This document shows positions 45,819 through 54,445 of a stretch of DNA of 64,000 nucleotides, one piece after another. The notes under the pieces were generated by a model, which worked only from the letters and a program-made list of their open reading frames with translations, searched no databases and was not told where the DNA came from. This DNA is from Halorubrum vacuolatum. GTDB taxonomy: Archaea > Halobacteriota > Halobacteria > Halobacteriales > Haloferacaceae. Each line of letters starts with the position of its first letter. The stretch's first letter is position 1. The stretch lies in contig NZ_FZNQ01000009.1 in NCBI RefSeq assembly GCF_900188065.1, positions 1 through 64,000 of the forward strand. Direction: 5' to 3'. A program made the position numbers and the translations under genes.

Positions 45819-46121
45819 TCACCACGTCTCGACACAGCCCGCACGAACGTCCTCGGCACAGCCCTCACAGTCGGGATGCCCGGACTCGAAACAGGCCGGT
45901 CGTCCCTCCGTATCCACGGGACGGGCACGTCGTTCGGCGTATCGCCGACAGACGATCCGGGCACGTCCCTCGTCGTCGGCCGGGAGGTCATACAACACGG
46001 CCCCAGCGTTCGAGCCGTCGGGATCGAGTTTTCCCTCTCGATAGGCGCGTCTCGCCTCCTCGAACTCCCTGCCGGCTTTGCGGAGCTGTTGGCGGAGCAC
46101 GCGTTCGAGCCGGTCGTCCAT
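45819..46121 (-). CDS. Small Cys-rich haloarchaeal protein of unknown function
   Basis: A 100-aa protein with an N-terminal basic helix (DRLERVLRQQLRKAGREFEE) and a C-terminal cluster of cysteines (PACFESGHPDCEGCAEDV, then GCVETW) that could bind zinc. RARIVCRRYAERRA in the middle is basic. I know similar proteins from haloarchaea without a function. Confidence 0.75.
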   Translation of the reverse strand: MDDRLERVLRQQLRKAGREFEEARRAYREGKLDPDGSNAGAVLYDLPADDEGRARIVCRRYAERRARPVDTEGRPACFESGHPDCEGCAEDVRAGCVETW

Positions 46122-46323
46122 GACGGCGCTTCGGCCGCCGGAAACATAGGTCCATTGGCGGCCCCGACATGCGGGGGCGTGGAGCGCGTCAGGAGTGAAT
46201 CACAGGCGGGTTCCAGTCGAAACGGCGCCCGCGCATGGCTGACGTGCGTCCGACGTCCGGCTGACACCCTCGACGGATGCGTCGAGCGGGATGTGGGGTC
46301 GGCCACGGCACGGTACGAGAGGA

Positions 46324-47004
46324 TCACCCCGACGAGTTCGCGTCTTCGCGGTCGTCGCTGACCGTCCAGCGGGCGGCACCCGGCAGGATCCCGACCAATC
46401 GCGTCACGTAGCCGAACTTGAAGAGCCCGAACTGCGAGAGAACGCCCAGAACGAAGATCGCGAGGAACGCCGGCGACGTGACGTCGAAGAGGATCGGCTC
46501 GACCGTGACCCCCTCAACGGCCGCCTCGAACGACTCGGCGGTGAGCGCCCGCGAGGCGAGCGCCCCGCCGAGAAAGGCCGTGGAGACGACGAGCGTGGTG
46601 CGGCTGAGCACGAATCCGAACAGCGCGCCGACCGCCAGCCCCGCGAGCGTCGCCCCGACGAGAAGGAGGGTCCCCTCTACCCCGGCGGCGTCGGCCGCGT
46701 AGAGCGGACCCACCGCGAAGCGGCCGAGGAACGCGCCGATGAGGCCGCCAATGGCGACGACCGCAAACGAGAGGCCCGCGTACGCGAGAAACCCGCCCAC
46801 GGCGGCGCCCGCGATGACGACGCCGCCGGTGAGCGCGACCGCATCCACCGTGACGAGGCCGACGAGGGTCGGCGAGAGGAGGTAGCCCGCGCCGGCGCCG
46901 ATGAGCACGCCGGTCAGCGTGACGGCGTAGACGGAGACCGCCGCGCCGATGAACGCGAGCAGCACCCCCACGAGGACGAGCCCGGCATCGAGTGGCGTGA
47001 CCAT
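46324..47004 (-). CDS. Polytopic membrane protein (DUF4203/TMEM198-like)
   Basis: A 226-aa protein of about seven hydrophobic segments rich in Gly and Ala, with repeated small-residue motifs (GVLIGAGAGYLLSP, GGLIGAFLGRFAVGP, GALFGFVLSRTT). This resembles DUF4203-type proteins. The C terminus is short and polar (VSDDREDANSSG). The function is unknown. Confidence 0.78.
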   Translation of the reverse strand: MVTPLDAGLVLVGVLLAFIGAAVSVYAVTLTGVLIGAGAGYLLSPTLVGLVTVDAVALTGGVVIAGAAVGGFLAYAGLSFAVVAIGGLIGAFLGRFAVGPLYAADAAGVEGTLLLVGATLAGLAVGALFGFVLSRTTLVVSTAFLGGALASRALTAESFEAAVEGVTVEPILFDVTSPAFLAIFVLGVLSQFGLFKFGYVTRLVGILPGAARWTVSDDREDANSSG

Positions 47005-47105
47005 GGACAGTCTGTGCCGCGATCCGACTTAAAACGTCGTCACGTCAGTTCGTGTGACCCCGTGGTTCGCCGGCTCTATATAAAAGGCCGTTCGATCGGT
47101 CGTAT

Positions 47106-47687
47106 TTAACGGGCCGACCCGTCACGATCGTCGTCATCCGAATCCTGCTCGGCGCCTCCGCCGTCCCCGTGTTGTGGCTCGGGAGTCGAACGGGCCCGAC
47201 CGCCGTACTCGGCCGGATCGACGGTGTCAGCGACGTCGGCGTCGGGGGCATGGACGTCGATCGGATGGCCGGTATGTCTCGCATGCGTTCGGGCAAAGCG
47301 GTTCGCCGGTCGCTCCGCGAGAAACTGTTCGCCGGCCGGACAGATCCGGCAGGTGACTATCCAAGGGGTCACCCCGTCGGGATAGTGGCCCGTGTGGCGC
47401 TCGTGGTCCATCGCGAACCGTTCGACCGCACGGTTGCCGGCGAGGAGGTCGTCGAGTTCGTACGCGAGGTCCCACTCGTGGTCGCAGATGGAACACCGAA
47501 CCGTGGGGACGTCGTCGACCGCGTCCGGATCGGTGACGCCGCTCCCGGAGGGATCGGCGGGGTCGCGGGACGGGGGGACGTCCGGGACGTCCGAGCGGTC
47601 CGGTCGCCCCGGGTACGCCGGAAGGTCGTCACTCGATGCGTCCGTCTTTCCGTCGCGGGGGCCGTCATCCGCCGGTTCCTCGGACAC
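47106..47687 (-). CDS. Protein with two tandem CxxC...HxxHTGH zinc-finger-like modules
   Basis: A 193-aa protein. Residues 1-60 are Asp/Pro-rich and disordered. Two similar modules follow: CSICDHEWDLAYELDD ending in FAMDHERHTGH, and CRICPAGEQFLAERPA ending in FARTHARHTGH, each with Cys2 and His2 in C2H2-like order. The C terminus is an acidic tail. The duplication suggests paired nucleic-acid or protein-binding fingers. No known domain name comes to mind. Confidence 0.8.
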   Translation of the reverse strand: MSEEPADDGPRDGKTDASSDDLPAYPGRPDRSDVPDVPPSRDPADPSGSGVTDPDAVDDVPTVRCSICDHEWDLAYELDDLLAGNRAVERFAMDHERHTGHYPDGVTPWIVTCRICPAGEQFLAERPANRFARTHARHTGHPIDVHAPDADVADTVDPAEYGGRARSTPEPQHGDGGGAEQDSDDDDRDGSAR

Positions 47688-47743
47688 GATGAACGCTCCG
47701 TCGGGCCGATATGTTAACGTTGCGGCGGCCCGGGGGGGCCCGT

Positions 47744-48022
47744 TCAGCGTGACCGGCGTTTGTCCTGTCGGTCGAGATATCGCGTGTAGCCGCCGACGAC
47801 GAGCCCGAACCCCGAAACCAGGAGGGTGAAGCCGACGAGTCGGCTCGTCCCGAGCGTCATAACGGTCAGGATGAGCCCGAAAAGGAACGCGAAGACGCCG
47901 CCGCCGACCAGCACCGCATCGAGCAGCGGTGATGGCTGGAGCGCCGAACAGTGCGGACAGAGACGCGCGTCGCTCGGGATCGGCTCCAAGCAGTCGACAC
48001 AGCGGACGCGATCGCGGGACAC
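47744..48022 (-). CDS. Zinc-ribbon membrane protein
   Basis: A 92-aa protein from a GTG at 48022. A zinc ribbon (CVDCLEPIPSDARLCPHCS) at the N terminus is followed by two hydrophobic segments (about residues 33-55 and 60-80) and a basic end (DRQDKRRSR). The GTG is supported by a TATA-like AATATAAA at 48047-48054 on this strand, which predicts a leaderless transcript. The role is unknown. Confidence 0.8.
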   Translation of the reverse strand: MSRDRVRCVDCLEPIPSDARLCPHCSALQPSPLLDAVLVGGGVFAFLFGLILTVMTLGTSRLVGFTLLVSGFGLVVGGYTRYLDRQDKRRSR

Positions 48023-48071
48023 GCCCGTCGATTCGAGCCCCGGCGGTTTATATTGGCCGCCGGAAGCGAAA

Positions 48072-48113
48072 AGGCGTCGTCCGGCCGTCGGAAGACGTCG
48101 TCCGGCCGCCGGA
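48072..48113 (+). repeat. Tandem repeat, two copies of 21 bp
   Basis: Two copies of a unit containing CGTCGTCCGGCCG lie at 48072-48092 and 48093-48113, directly behind the stop codon of the histidine kinase gene. Confidence 0.9.
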
Positions 48114-49955
48114 TCACTCGACCGCCTCGACGGTCCTCGGACGGTCGACACCGGTAAACTCGAAGCGTGCGCCGCCCGATTCCGAGTCGGTCACCGTCAC
48201 CGCCCAGCCGTGTGCGGTGGCGATCTCGCGGACGATCGACAGCCCGAACCCGGTCCCGTCGGACGTCCCGCTGTAGCCCGGATCGAAGATCGCCTCGCGC
48301 CGCGTCGGATCGATCCCGGGGCCGTCGTCGGCGACATAAAAGCCGTTCTCGAGGTCGCCGACGTGGATCGTCACCCCGTCGGGGCCGTGTTCGATGGCGT
48401 TGCGCAACAGGTTCTCGAAGAGGTTACGGAGGCGGTCGGGGTCGGCCAGGACGTCGCCCTCGGCGAGAATGTCGATGGAAGGTCCCTCGCCGTTCTCCAT
48501 ACCCCTGTCGCCACCGACGGAGGCCTGCGGAGCGACGGCCCGCCAACTCTTCTCGACGTTCGAGGCGAGATCGACCGGCTCCGGATCCCCGACGGTCTGT
48601 CCCTCCCGGGCGAGCGTCAGGGTGTGGTCGATGATCGACTCCATCCGATCGAGCGCCTCGATAGCGGGGTCGAGATGCGGATCGCCGTTCGGATCGCGGG
48701 CGAGTTCGGCCCGACCGCGGGCGACGTTGAGGGGGTTTCGGAGGTCATGCGAGACGATGCTCGCGAAGGAATCGAGCCGTTCGTTCTGGCGTTCGAGCGC
48801 CTGCTCGCGCTCCACGAACTCGGTGATATCCTCCTGGAAGCCGACCCAGTTTTTCACCTCGCCGTCGGGCCCACGGATCGGCGCCATACTGACGCGGTTC
48901 CAGAACTCGGTGCCGTCCTTCCGATAGTTCAGCAGTTCGACGGTCACCGGCTCGCCCGCGTCGACCGCCTCGCGCATCCGACGGACGGGTTCGGGATCGG
49001 TTTCGGGCCCCTGGAGGAAGCGACAGTTGACCCCAACGGCCTCCTCTCGGTCGTAGCCGGTCATCTCGACGAACCGGTCGTTGACGTAGGTCATCGGGTT
49101 GTCCGGGCGGGTCGGGTCCGTGATCGTGATCCCGACCGGGGCCTCGTCCATCGCCCGCCGTTTCGTCTCCAGCTCCTCGCGACGGCGCTGCTCGTCGGAG
49201 ATGTCACGGAGGATACCGACGCTCCCCTCGAACTCCTCGCCCTCGTAGGGCAGGACGGCCATGTGGTCCCGGCAGGGGATCGGATCGCCCGCCTTCGGGA
49301 TGATGTCGACGGTGAACCGCTGGACGTCCGGTCCCGAACTGGAGAGGATCGTGCCGAGCCGGTCCTCCGCCTCCGTGACCGCCGCGTCGTCCTTGATGAT
49401 CCCCGGTTTGCTCCCGACGATCTCCTCGACATCGTAGCCGGTGAGGTCGGCGAAGGCGTCGTTGACGAACTGGAACGTGCCGGTCTCATCGACGACGTAG
49501 ATCGGGTAGCCGAGCGCCTCCATGACCGTCGAGTAGCGGTCGGCGATGGCCTTCGTTCTGGACTCCTCGACCGCGTCGCCGACGCGGTGGGCGAGCCGCT
49601 GCTGCTGTTCGGGACCGCCCTTTTGAAAGTAGCCGGTGACGCCCGCGTTGAGCGCCTGGCTGGCGATCTCCTCGGAGCCCTTGCCGGTAAAGAGGATAAA
49701 CGGGACGTGGTGAAACTCCTCCCGGAGGGACTCGAAGAACTCAAGCCCGTTCATCCCGGGCATGTCGTAGTCGCTGACGATACAGTCGAACGGGAGGTCG
49801 TGTTCCGTTCCGGCGCCGAGCCGGTCGAGCGCCTCCTGCGGATCGGTGACGCTCGTCACCTCGACGGCGTCGAGTTCACGCGCGAGGTACGCCGCCGTCA
49901 GATCGGCCATCGCGGGATCGTCGTCGACGTGGAGAACGTCGATCCGTTCGGTCAT
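48114..49955 (-). CDS. REC-PAS-LOV sensor histidine kinase
   Basis: A 613-aa soluble kinase starting MTERIDVLHVDDDPAMADL. Order: response-regulator receiver domain (about 1-125; Asp62 in SDYDMPG), a PAS domain (about 140-255), a second PAS domain of the LOV class (about 270-380), HisKA (about 392-455; His403 in SHDLRNPL) and HATPase (NLLRNAIEHG, VADDGPGID, GTGFGLSI). The LOV core has the flavin-reactive Cys311 in VGVNCRFLQG, with Asn343, Asn353 and Gln374 at flavin-contact positions. It is probably a blue-light-sensing phosphorelay protein. No partner regulator is adjacent. Confidence 0.93.
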   Translation of the reverse strand: MTERIDVLHVDDDPAMADLTAAYLARELDAVEVTSVTDPQEALDRLGAGTEHDLPFDCIVSDYDMPGMNGLEFFESLREEFHHVPFILFTGKGSEEIASQALNAGVTGYFQKGGPEQQQRLAHRVGDAVEESRTKAIADRYSTVMEALGYPIYVVDETGTFQFVNDAFADLTGYDVEEIVGSKPGIIKDDAAVTEAEDRLGTILSSSGPDVQRFTVDIIPKAGDPIPCRDHMAVLPYEGEEFEGSVGILRDISDEQRRREELETKRRAMDEAPVGITITDPTRPDNPMTYVNDRFVEMTGYDREEAVGVNCRFLQGPETDPEPVRRMREAVDAGEPVTVELLNYRKDGTEFWNRVSMAPIRGPDGEVKNWVGFQEDITEFVEREQALERQNERLDSFASIVSHDLRNPLNVARGRAELARDPNGDPHLDPAIEALDRMESIIDHTLTLAREGQTVGDPEPVDLASNVEKSWRAVAPQASVGGDRGMENGEGPSIDILAEGDVLADPDRLRNLFENLLRNAIEHGPDGVTIHVGDLENGFYVADDGPGIDPTRREAIFDPGYSGTSDGTGFGLSIVREIATAHGWAVTVTDSESGGARFEFTGVDRPRTVEAVE

Positions 49956-50100
49956 ACGGGGATTATGGGATCGAGGAATATACAGACTTCGCCCCAAGTA
50001 TCAGCGGTGAATTTCCGGCGCTGTGCGGGACCGGTCCGTCCGGGGCCGAGACACCCGAGGTGGGTGTCGTTTAAGTCCGCGCGAGGCCGACCGACCGACG

Positions 50101-51552
50101 ATGGACGACGGGACGCTCCCGGGCGTCGGCGTGGACGAGGATGCGACCGACCGCATCATCTGTCACGTCGACATGGACTGCTTTTATGCCTCCTGTGAGC
50201 GGCTTCGCCGACCCGACCTTCGTGGGGAGCCCGTCGTCGTCGGAATGGGCTATGAGCCCGGCGAGACCGTCGGCGCGGTCGCGACCGCGAGCTACGAGGC
50301 TCGGGCGTTCGGCGTCGGGAGCGCGATGCCCATCTCCGAGGCGCTCGACCGGCTGCCCCGGCGGGCCGACGCGGAGTCGGACGATGGTGACACCCCCGAC
50401 CCATCGGAAACGGGCCACTACGTGCCGGTCGACCTCGATTTTTATAAGGAGATCGCGAGCGACGTGAAAGCCATCCTCCACGACTGTGCGGGCGTCGTCC
50501 GCGAGGTCAGCGTCGACGAGGCCTACCTCGACGTGACGGATCGGACCACGTGGGCGGTCGCCGGCGACCCGGACGACCCGGCGACGAGCGCGGCGGCCGG
50601 TCCGACGGACGCCCGTACGCTCGCGGAGGGCTATGCGAGACACATCAAAGAGCGGATCGCCCGTGAGGTGGGCGTCCCCGCGAGCGTCGGCGTCGCGCCG
50701 AACATGTCGACGGCGAAGGTCGCGAGCGACGCCGACAAACCCGACGGGCTCGTCGTCGTCCCGCCGGGCGCGGTGAGCGAGTTCCTCGCACCGCTCCCGA
50801 CCGCGGAGCTGCACGGCGTCGGCCCGGTCACCGAGGAACGGCTCGCGGAGCGGGGGATCGAGACCGCGGGCGACCTCGCACGGGCGGACCCCGAAGCCCT
50901 CTCCGAGGACTTCGGCGAGCGCGGGCGCGAGCTGTGGGCGCGTGCCCGCGGCGAGGACGACCGCGAGGTCACCCCCACCGGACTGCCGAAGAGCCTCTCG
51001 CGGGAGTCGTCGCTGTCGACGACGGGCGACGCGGAGCGAAAGCGCGAGACGGTCAGCGCGCTCGCGGCTGACGTGGCCCGTCGAGCCCGCGAGCGTGGCT
51101 GTCGCTACCGCACCATCGGGATCAAAGTCATCGAGCCGCCCTACGAGGTCAACACGCGGGCGAAGAGTCTCCCCGGGCCGGTCGACGATCCCGCGGTCGT
51201 CGAACGGGTCGCACTCGACCTCCTCGCGGAGTTTACGGACGCGCGGGTCCGAAAGCTCGGCGTCCGGGTCTCGAAGCTCGATTTCGGCGGCGGCGATCAG
51301 GCGACCCTCGGCGGGTTCGAGTCGGAGGGGGACGCGGGTGGTGCACGAACGAACCCCGGATCGCGGACGGCGACCCGGGGGCCGCCCGGCTCGACGCTCA
51401 CCGACTGGGCGGCGGGTGCGGCGATGGACTCGACGGACGGGGAAGCGACGGGCGGATCGAACGGATCGGAGGACCCGGACGCGCGCGCGTTCGGTCGGGA
51501 GGAGCCGGAGGAGGGGCAGGCCTCCCTCGGGGAGTGGACCGAGGACGGGTGA
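50101..51552 (+). CDS. dinB: DNA polymerase IV (Y-family, DinB/Dbh)
   Basis: A 483-aa translesion polymerase. Catalytic motifs: HVDMDCFYASCE (Asp24, Asp26) and EVSVDEAYLDV, plus VGVAPNMSTAKVASD and the HhH segment ELHGVGPVTEERLAERG. The little-finger domain follows. After a long acidic linker the end QASLGEW resembles a PCNA-interacting peptide. The ATG at 50101 is preceded by a TTTAAG tract at about 50070-50075, in register with a leaderless start. Confidence 0.95.
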   Translation: MDDGTLPGVGVDEDATDRIICHVDMDCFYASCERLRRPDLRGEPVVVGMGYEPGETVGAVATASYEARAFGVGSAMPISEALDRLPRRADAESDDGDTPDPSETGHYVPVDLDFYKEIASDVKAILHDCAGVVREVSVDEAYLDVTDRTTWAVAGDPDDPATSAAAGPTDARTLAEGYARHIKERIAREVGVPASVGVAPNMSTAKVASDADKPDGLVVVPPGAVSEFLAPLPTAELHGVGPVTEERLAERGIETAGDLARADPEALSEDFGERGRELWARARGEDDREVTPTGLPKSLSRESSLSTTGDAERKRETVSALAADVARRARERGCRYRTIGIKVIEPPYEVNTRAKSLPGPVDDPAVVERVALDLLAEFTDARVRKLGVRVSKLDFGGGDQATLGGFESEGDAGGARTNPGSRTATRGPPGSTLTDWAAGAAMDSTDGEATGGSNGSEDPDARAFGREEPEEGQASLGEWTEDG

Positions 51553-51623
51553 CGTTCCCCGTCGCCGTCGAACGCCGGATATGGAGGCGAAGCTCTTTGT
51601 CACCCGGCTCACCTGTATCACCT

Positions 51624-53561
51624 ATGAGCGAAGCACAGACGATCCACGTCGCGGACGTGAGCGATGGGATCGGGGGCGACGCGACCGCCGAGGCGGGTAG
51701 CCCGGTCGAGCTCCCGGTCGTCGACGTCCTCACCGGCCGCTCGTTTATTACGGGTAAAAGCGGCTCCGGCAAGTCGAACACGGCGAGCGTCGTCATCGAG
51801 AACCTGCTCTCGAACGGCTTTCCGGTGATGATCGTCGACACCGACGGCGAGTACTACGGGTTAAAAGAGGAGTACGAGATCCTCCACGCGGGTGCCGACG
51901 ACGAGTGTGACATCGTCGTCTCCCCGGAACACGCCGAGAAGATCGCGTCGCTGGCGCTCGAACAGAACGTCCCGATCATCCTCGACGTCTCCGGCTACCT
52001 GGAGGAGTCGACCGCGAACGAGCTCCTCTTGAAAGTCGTCAGACAGCTCTTCGCGAAGGAGAAGAAGCTGAAAAAGCCCTTCCTGCTCGTCGTCGAGGAG
52101 TGTCACGAGTACATCCCGGAGGGCGGCGGGATGGACGAGACCGGCCGGATGCTCATCAAGGTCGGCAAACGCGGGCGAAAACACGGCCTCGGGATCGTCG
52201 GGATCAGCCAGCGCCCCGCCGACGTCAAAAAGGACTTCATCACCCAGTGTGACTGGCTCTGCTGGCATCGACTCACGTGGGACAACGACACAAAAGTCGT
52301 CGGACGGATCCTCGGCTCGAAGTACGCCGACGCCGTCGAGGAGTTGGGGGACGGCGAGGCCTTCTTGATGACCGACTGGGACGAGTCGATCCGGCGGATC
52401 CAGTTTCACCGCAAACAAACGTTCGACGCGGGCGCGACCCCCGGGCTCGACGACTTCGAGCGACCGGAGCTGAAGTCCGTCTCCGGCGACCTCGTCAGCG
52501 AGCTCCAGTCCATCTCCGATGAACGCGCCCGCCGGGAATCCGAGCTCGCCGACCTCAGGCAGGAGCTCGATAAAAAGCGTGCGCGGATCAACCAGCTCGA
52601 ACGGGAACTGGAGGAGGCGCGCGACCTGAAGAACATGGCCGACAAGTTCGCGCAGGCGATGCTCGGCCGGGCGGAAGCGCCCTATCGCGGCGGGGAGGGG
52701 CGGAACCTCCGGGATCCTGCGGCCGGAAAGGCCGAGCGCGACGGGCAGGCCGACCTCGATGCGTACGGCGACGGGGACACGAGCGACGGGACCGAGGGGG
52801 TCTCGATCGACAGCGGCGTGGATGCGGTCACGGTATCCGATACGGCTTCGGCGTCCGAGGCGACGCCGGCGGCCGAGGCGACGCCGGCGGCCGAGGCGAC
52901 TCCAGCGCAGGCGGCGGACGCCGATGGGATGACTGCCGACGCCGGTCCGGACGCCGGATCGACGGATACCGATCCGACCGCCAAATCCGTGACCCGGGAG
53001 GACGTCGCGGCGGGCGTGCTGGAACTCGACGCGAAGGCCAACTTCGGCACACGCGAGGCGGTCATCGAGGAGCTTCAGTCCCGGGTCGCCACCCTCGAAC
53101 CGCTCTCGATCGGAATGCTCCGCCACTACCGCCGGGAGGGGGTGAGCGAGCCGGTCGCCGCACACATCGACGCCGGCGGCGACGCCGACCGCGAGCACGC
53201 CTACGCCCGACACCGACCGATCCGGACACAGGGGCTCGTCCGACACGTCGGAAAGGGGCGATACGCGTACGCCATCCCCGACCTGATCCGCGAGGCGTAC
53301 GCCGACCGACTGCGCGAGGACGCCGTCGACGAGATGGTACGGGAGGTGGAAGCCGCGTTCGTCCCGACCGCCGAGGACGACGCCGACGATGAGGGTGAGG
53401 ATGGCGCCGACACGGACGAGGAGCCCGAGGTCGATCCGGATATCGACCCGGATACCGAGTCCGAGTCGGAGACCCGTCCGTCACCGCCCGGGCTCAGCGA
53501 GGACGCCAAACGGTTCGCGGAACGGGCAACCGGAAGCGACGGGAGCGAGTTCGGGGGGTGA
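51624..53561 (+). CDS. HerA/VirB4-like ATPase with coiled coil and C-terminal helical domain
   Basis: A 645-aa ATPase of the HerA-FtsK superfamily. Walker A is GKSGSGKS (44-51), Walker B FLLVVEECHEY (Glu158, Glu159), then KVGKRGRKHGLGIVGISQRP and WHRLTWDNDTKVVG. A coiled coil covers about 295-350, followed by a low-complexity region with short Ala/Glu/Thr/Pro repeats (EATPAAEATPAAEATP) and a winged-helix-like domain at about 455-590. The acidic tail is long. HerA-type motors translocate DNA or act on complexes. It is 71 bases behind the polymerase IV gene, on the same strand. Confidence 0.9.
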   Translation: MSEAQTIHVADVSDGIGGDATAEAGSPVELPVVDVLTGRSFITGKSGSGKSNTASVVIENLLSNGFPVMIVDTDGEYYGLKEEYEILHAGADDECDIVVSPEHAEKIASLALEQNVPIILDVSGYLEESTANELLLKVVRQLFAKEKKLKKPFLLVVEECHEYIPEGGGMDETGRMLIKVGKRGRKHGLGIVGISQRPADVKKDFITQCDWLCWHRLTWDNDTKVVGRILGSKYADAVEELGDGEAFLMTDWDESIRRIQFHRKQTFDAGATPGLDDFERPELKSVSGDLVSELQSISDERARRESELADLRQELDKKRARINQLERELEEARDLKNMADKFAQAMLGRAEAPYRGGEGRNLRDPAAGKAERDGQADLDAYGDGDTSDGTEGVSIDSGVDAVTVSDTASASEATPAAEATPAAEATPAQAADADGMTADAGPDAGSTDTDPTAKSVTREDVAAGVLELDAKANFGTREAVIEELQSRVATLEPLSIGMLRHYRREGVSEPVAAHIDAGGDADREHAYARHRPIRTQGLVRHVGKGRYAYAIPDLIREAYADRLREDAVDEMVREVEAAFVPTAEDDADDEGEDGADTDEEPEVDPDIDPDTESESETRPSPPGLSEDAKRFAERATGSDGSEFGG

Positions 53562-53575
53562 GGAGATAACGGGAC

Positions 53576-54388
53576 TCAAAACAGCACGATGAGGGCCGTC
53601 GAGGTCACGACGAGCGCGACGTGAAACGCCGCATGGGCGATCATCGCGGTTTCGAGCGACCGTTTCCAGAACAGCCAACCGAGGACGATCCCAGCGAGCG
53701 CGTTCAAAAGGACGGTGCGGAGGATAAGCGGGGTCGTGAGTTCGAAGGTCGTCGCGAGCGCGGGAAGATGACCGACGCCGAACATGATGGCGCTCACAAC
53801 GATGGCGATCCAGAAGATCGGCTCCGAGGGGGCATCGGTCGCCTCGCCGGCCCGGTTCCCGACCCACCAGAGGCCGTACGCGACCGGGGCCATGAACCCC
53901 CATCGGAGCAACAGCTCCTCGGTGATCCCGCCGTACAGCAGCCGCATCGGGATCGAAGCGAGGAGGTCGGCCAGCGCGTCCGCATCCCCCGGCGGCTCAC
54001 CGGTGGGGACCCCGGTAAACTGGGCGAATACGACGTCAAGAACGACGATGAGGACGAACAATCCCGTACCGAGCGCCAGCGCGAGCGGCAGGGAGTCACG
54101 GATCTCACCCCACTCGGGGGTGCCATCGGCGGCCCACGTGAACACGTGAGAGGTGAGATCGATCCGTGGAGCGGTGGCCGCCCCAAGGAGGACGAAGACG
54201 ACGAGCAGAAGGAGCGAGTTGATCGACGCGAGCAGCACCAGCGTCGGGTAGGAAAGCGCCGAGAGTTCCGGGATCTCACGCAACGCGGGAACCGTGTAAA
54301 CCGCAAGCGCGAGGACGCCGAGCAGGCCGAGGGCGAACAGCGCGGCCGCCCCACGGACGGACGCCTTCCAGCCGTACGGCGAACTCAT
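53576..54388 (-). CDS. CPBP-family intramembrane metalloprotease
   Basis: A 270-aa polytopic membrane protein starting MSSPYGWKASVRGAAAL. Motif 1 is GGITEELLLRWGF (EExxxR with the usual Glu pair), motif 2 AIMFGVGHLP (FxxxH) and a later His-rich segment MIAHAAFHVAL. These are the CPBP (Rce1-type) signatures of intramembrane CAAX-like proteases. It converges with the HerA-like gene. Substrates are unknown. Confidence 0.92.
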   Translation of the reverse strand: MSSPYGWKASVRGAAALFALGLLGVLALAVYTVPALREIPELSALSYPTLVLLASINSLLLLVVFVLLGAATAPRIDLTSHVFTWAADGTPEWGEIRDSLPLALALGTGLFVLIVVLDVVFAQFTGVPTGEPPGDADALADLLASIPMRLLYGGITEELLLRWGFMAPVAYGLWWVGNRAGEATDAPSEPIFWIAIVVSAIMFGVGHLPALATTFELTTPLILRTVLLNALAGIVLGWLFWKRSLETAMIAHAAFHVALVVTSTALIVLF

Positions 54389-54445
54389 TGAGCGGGATGA
54401 CGCCGGCAAGCATATAAATAATGAGCGCGGGCCGTCGGGACCACC

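Noticed and set aside
44510-46327. A 605-codon open frame on the minus strand across the AGE-family gene and the Cys-rich gene
   Set aside because: Its product is dominated by Ser, Arg, Thr and Pro, as expected for an out-of-frame reading of G+C-rich coding DNA, and the overlapping frames encode recognisable proteins.
47826-50198. A 790-codon open frame on the plus strand opposite the LOV histidine kinase
   Set aside because: It is the antisense of a clear multi-domain kinase, and its composition has no domain signature.
52853-52912. Possible short DNA repeat array inside the HerA-like gene
   Set aside because: It is coding low complexity (Ala/Glu/Thr/Pro repeats) in the linker of the ATPase.
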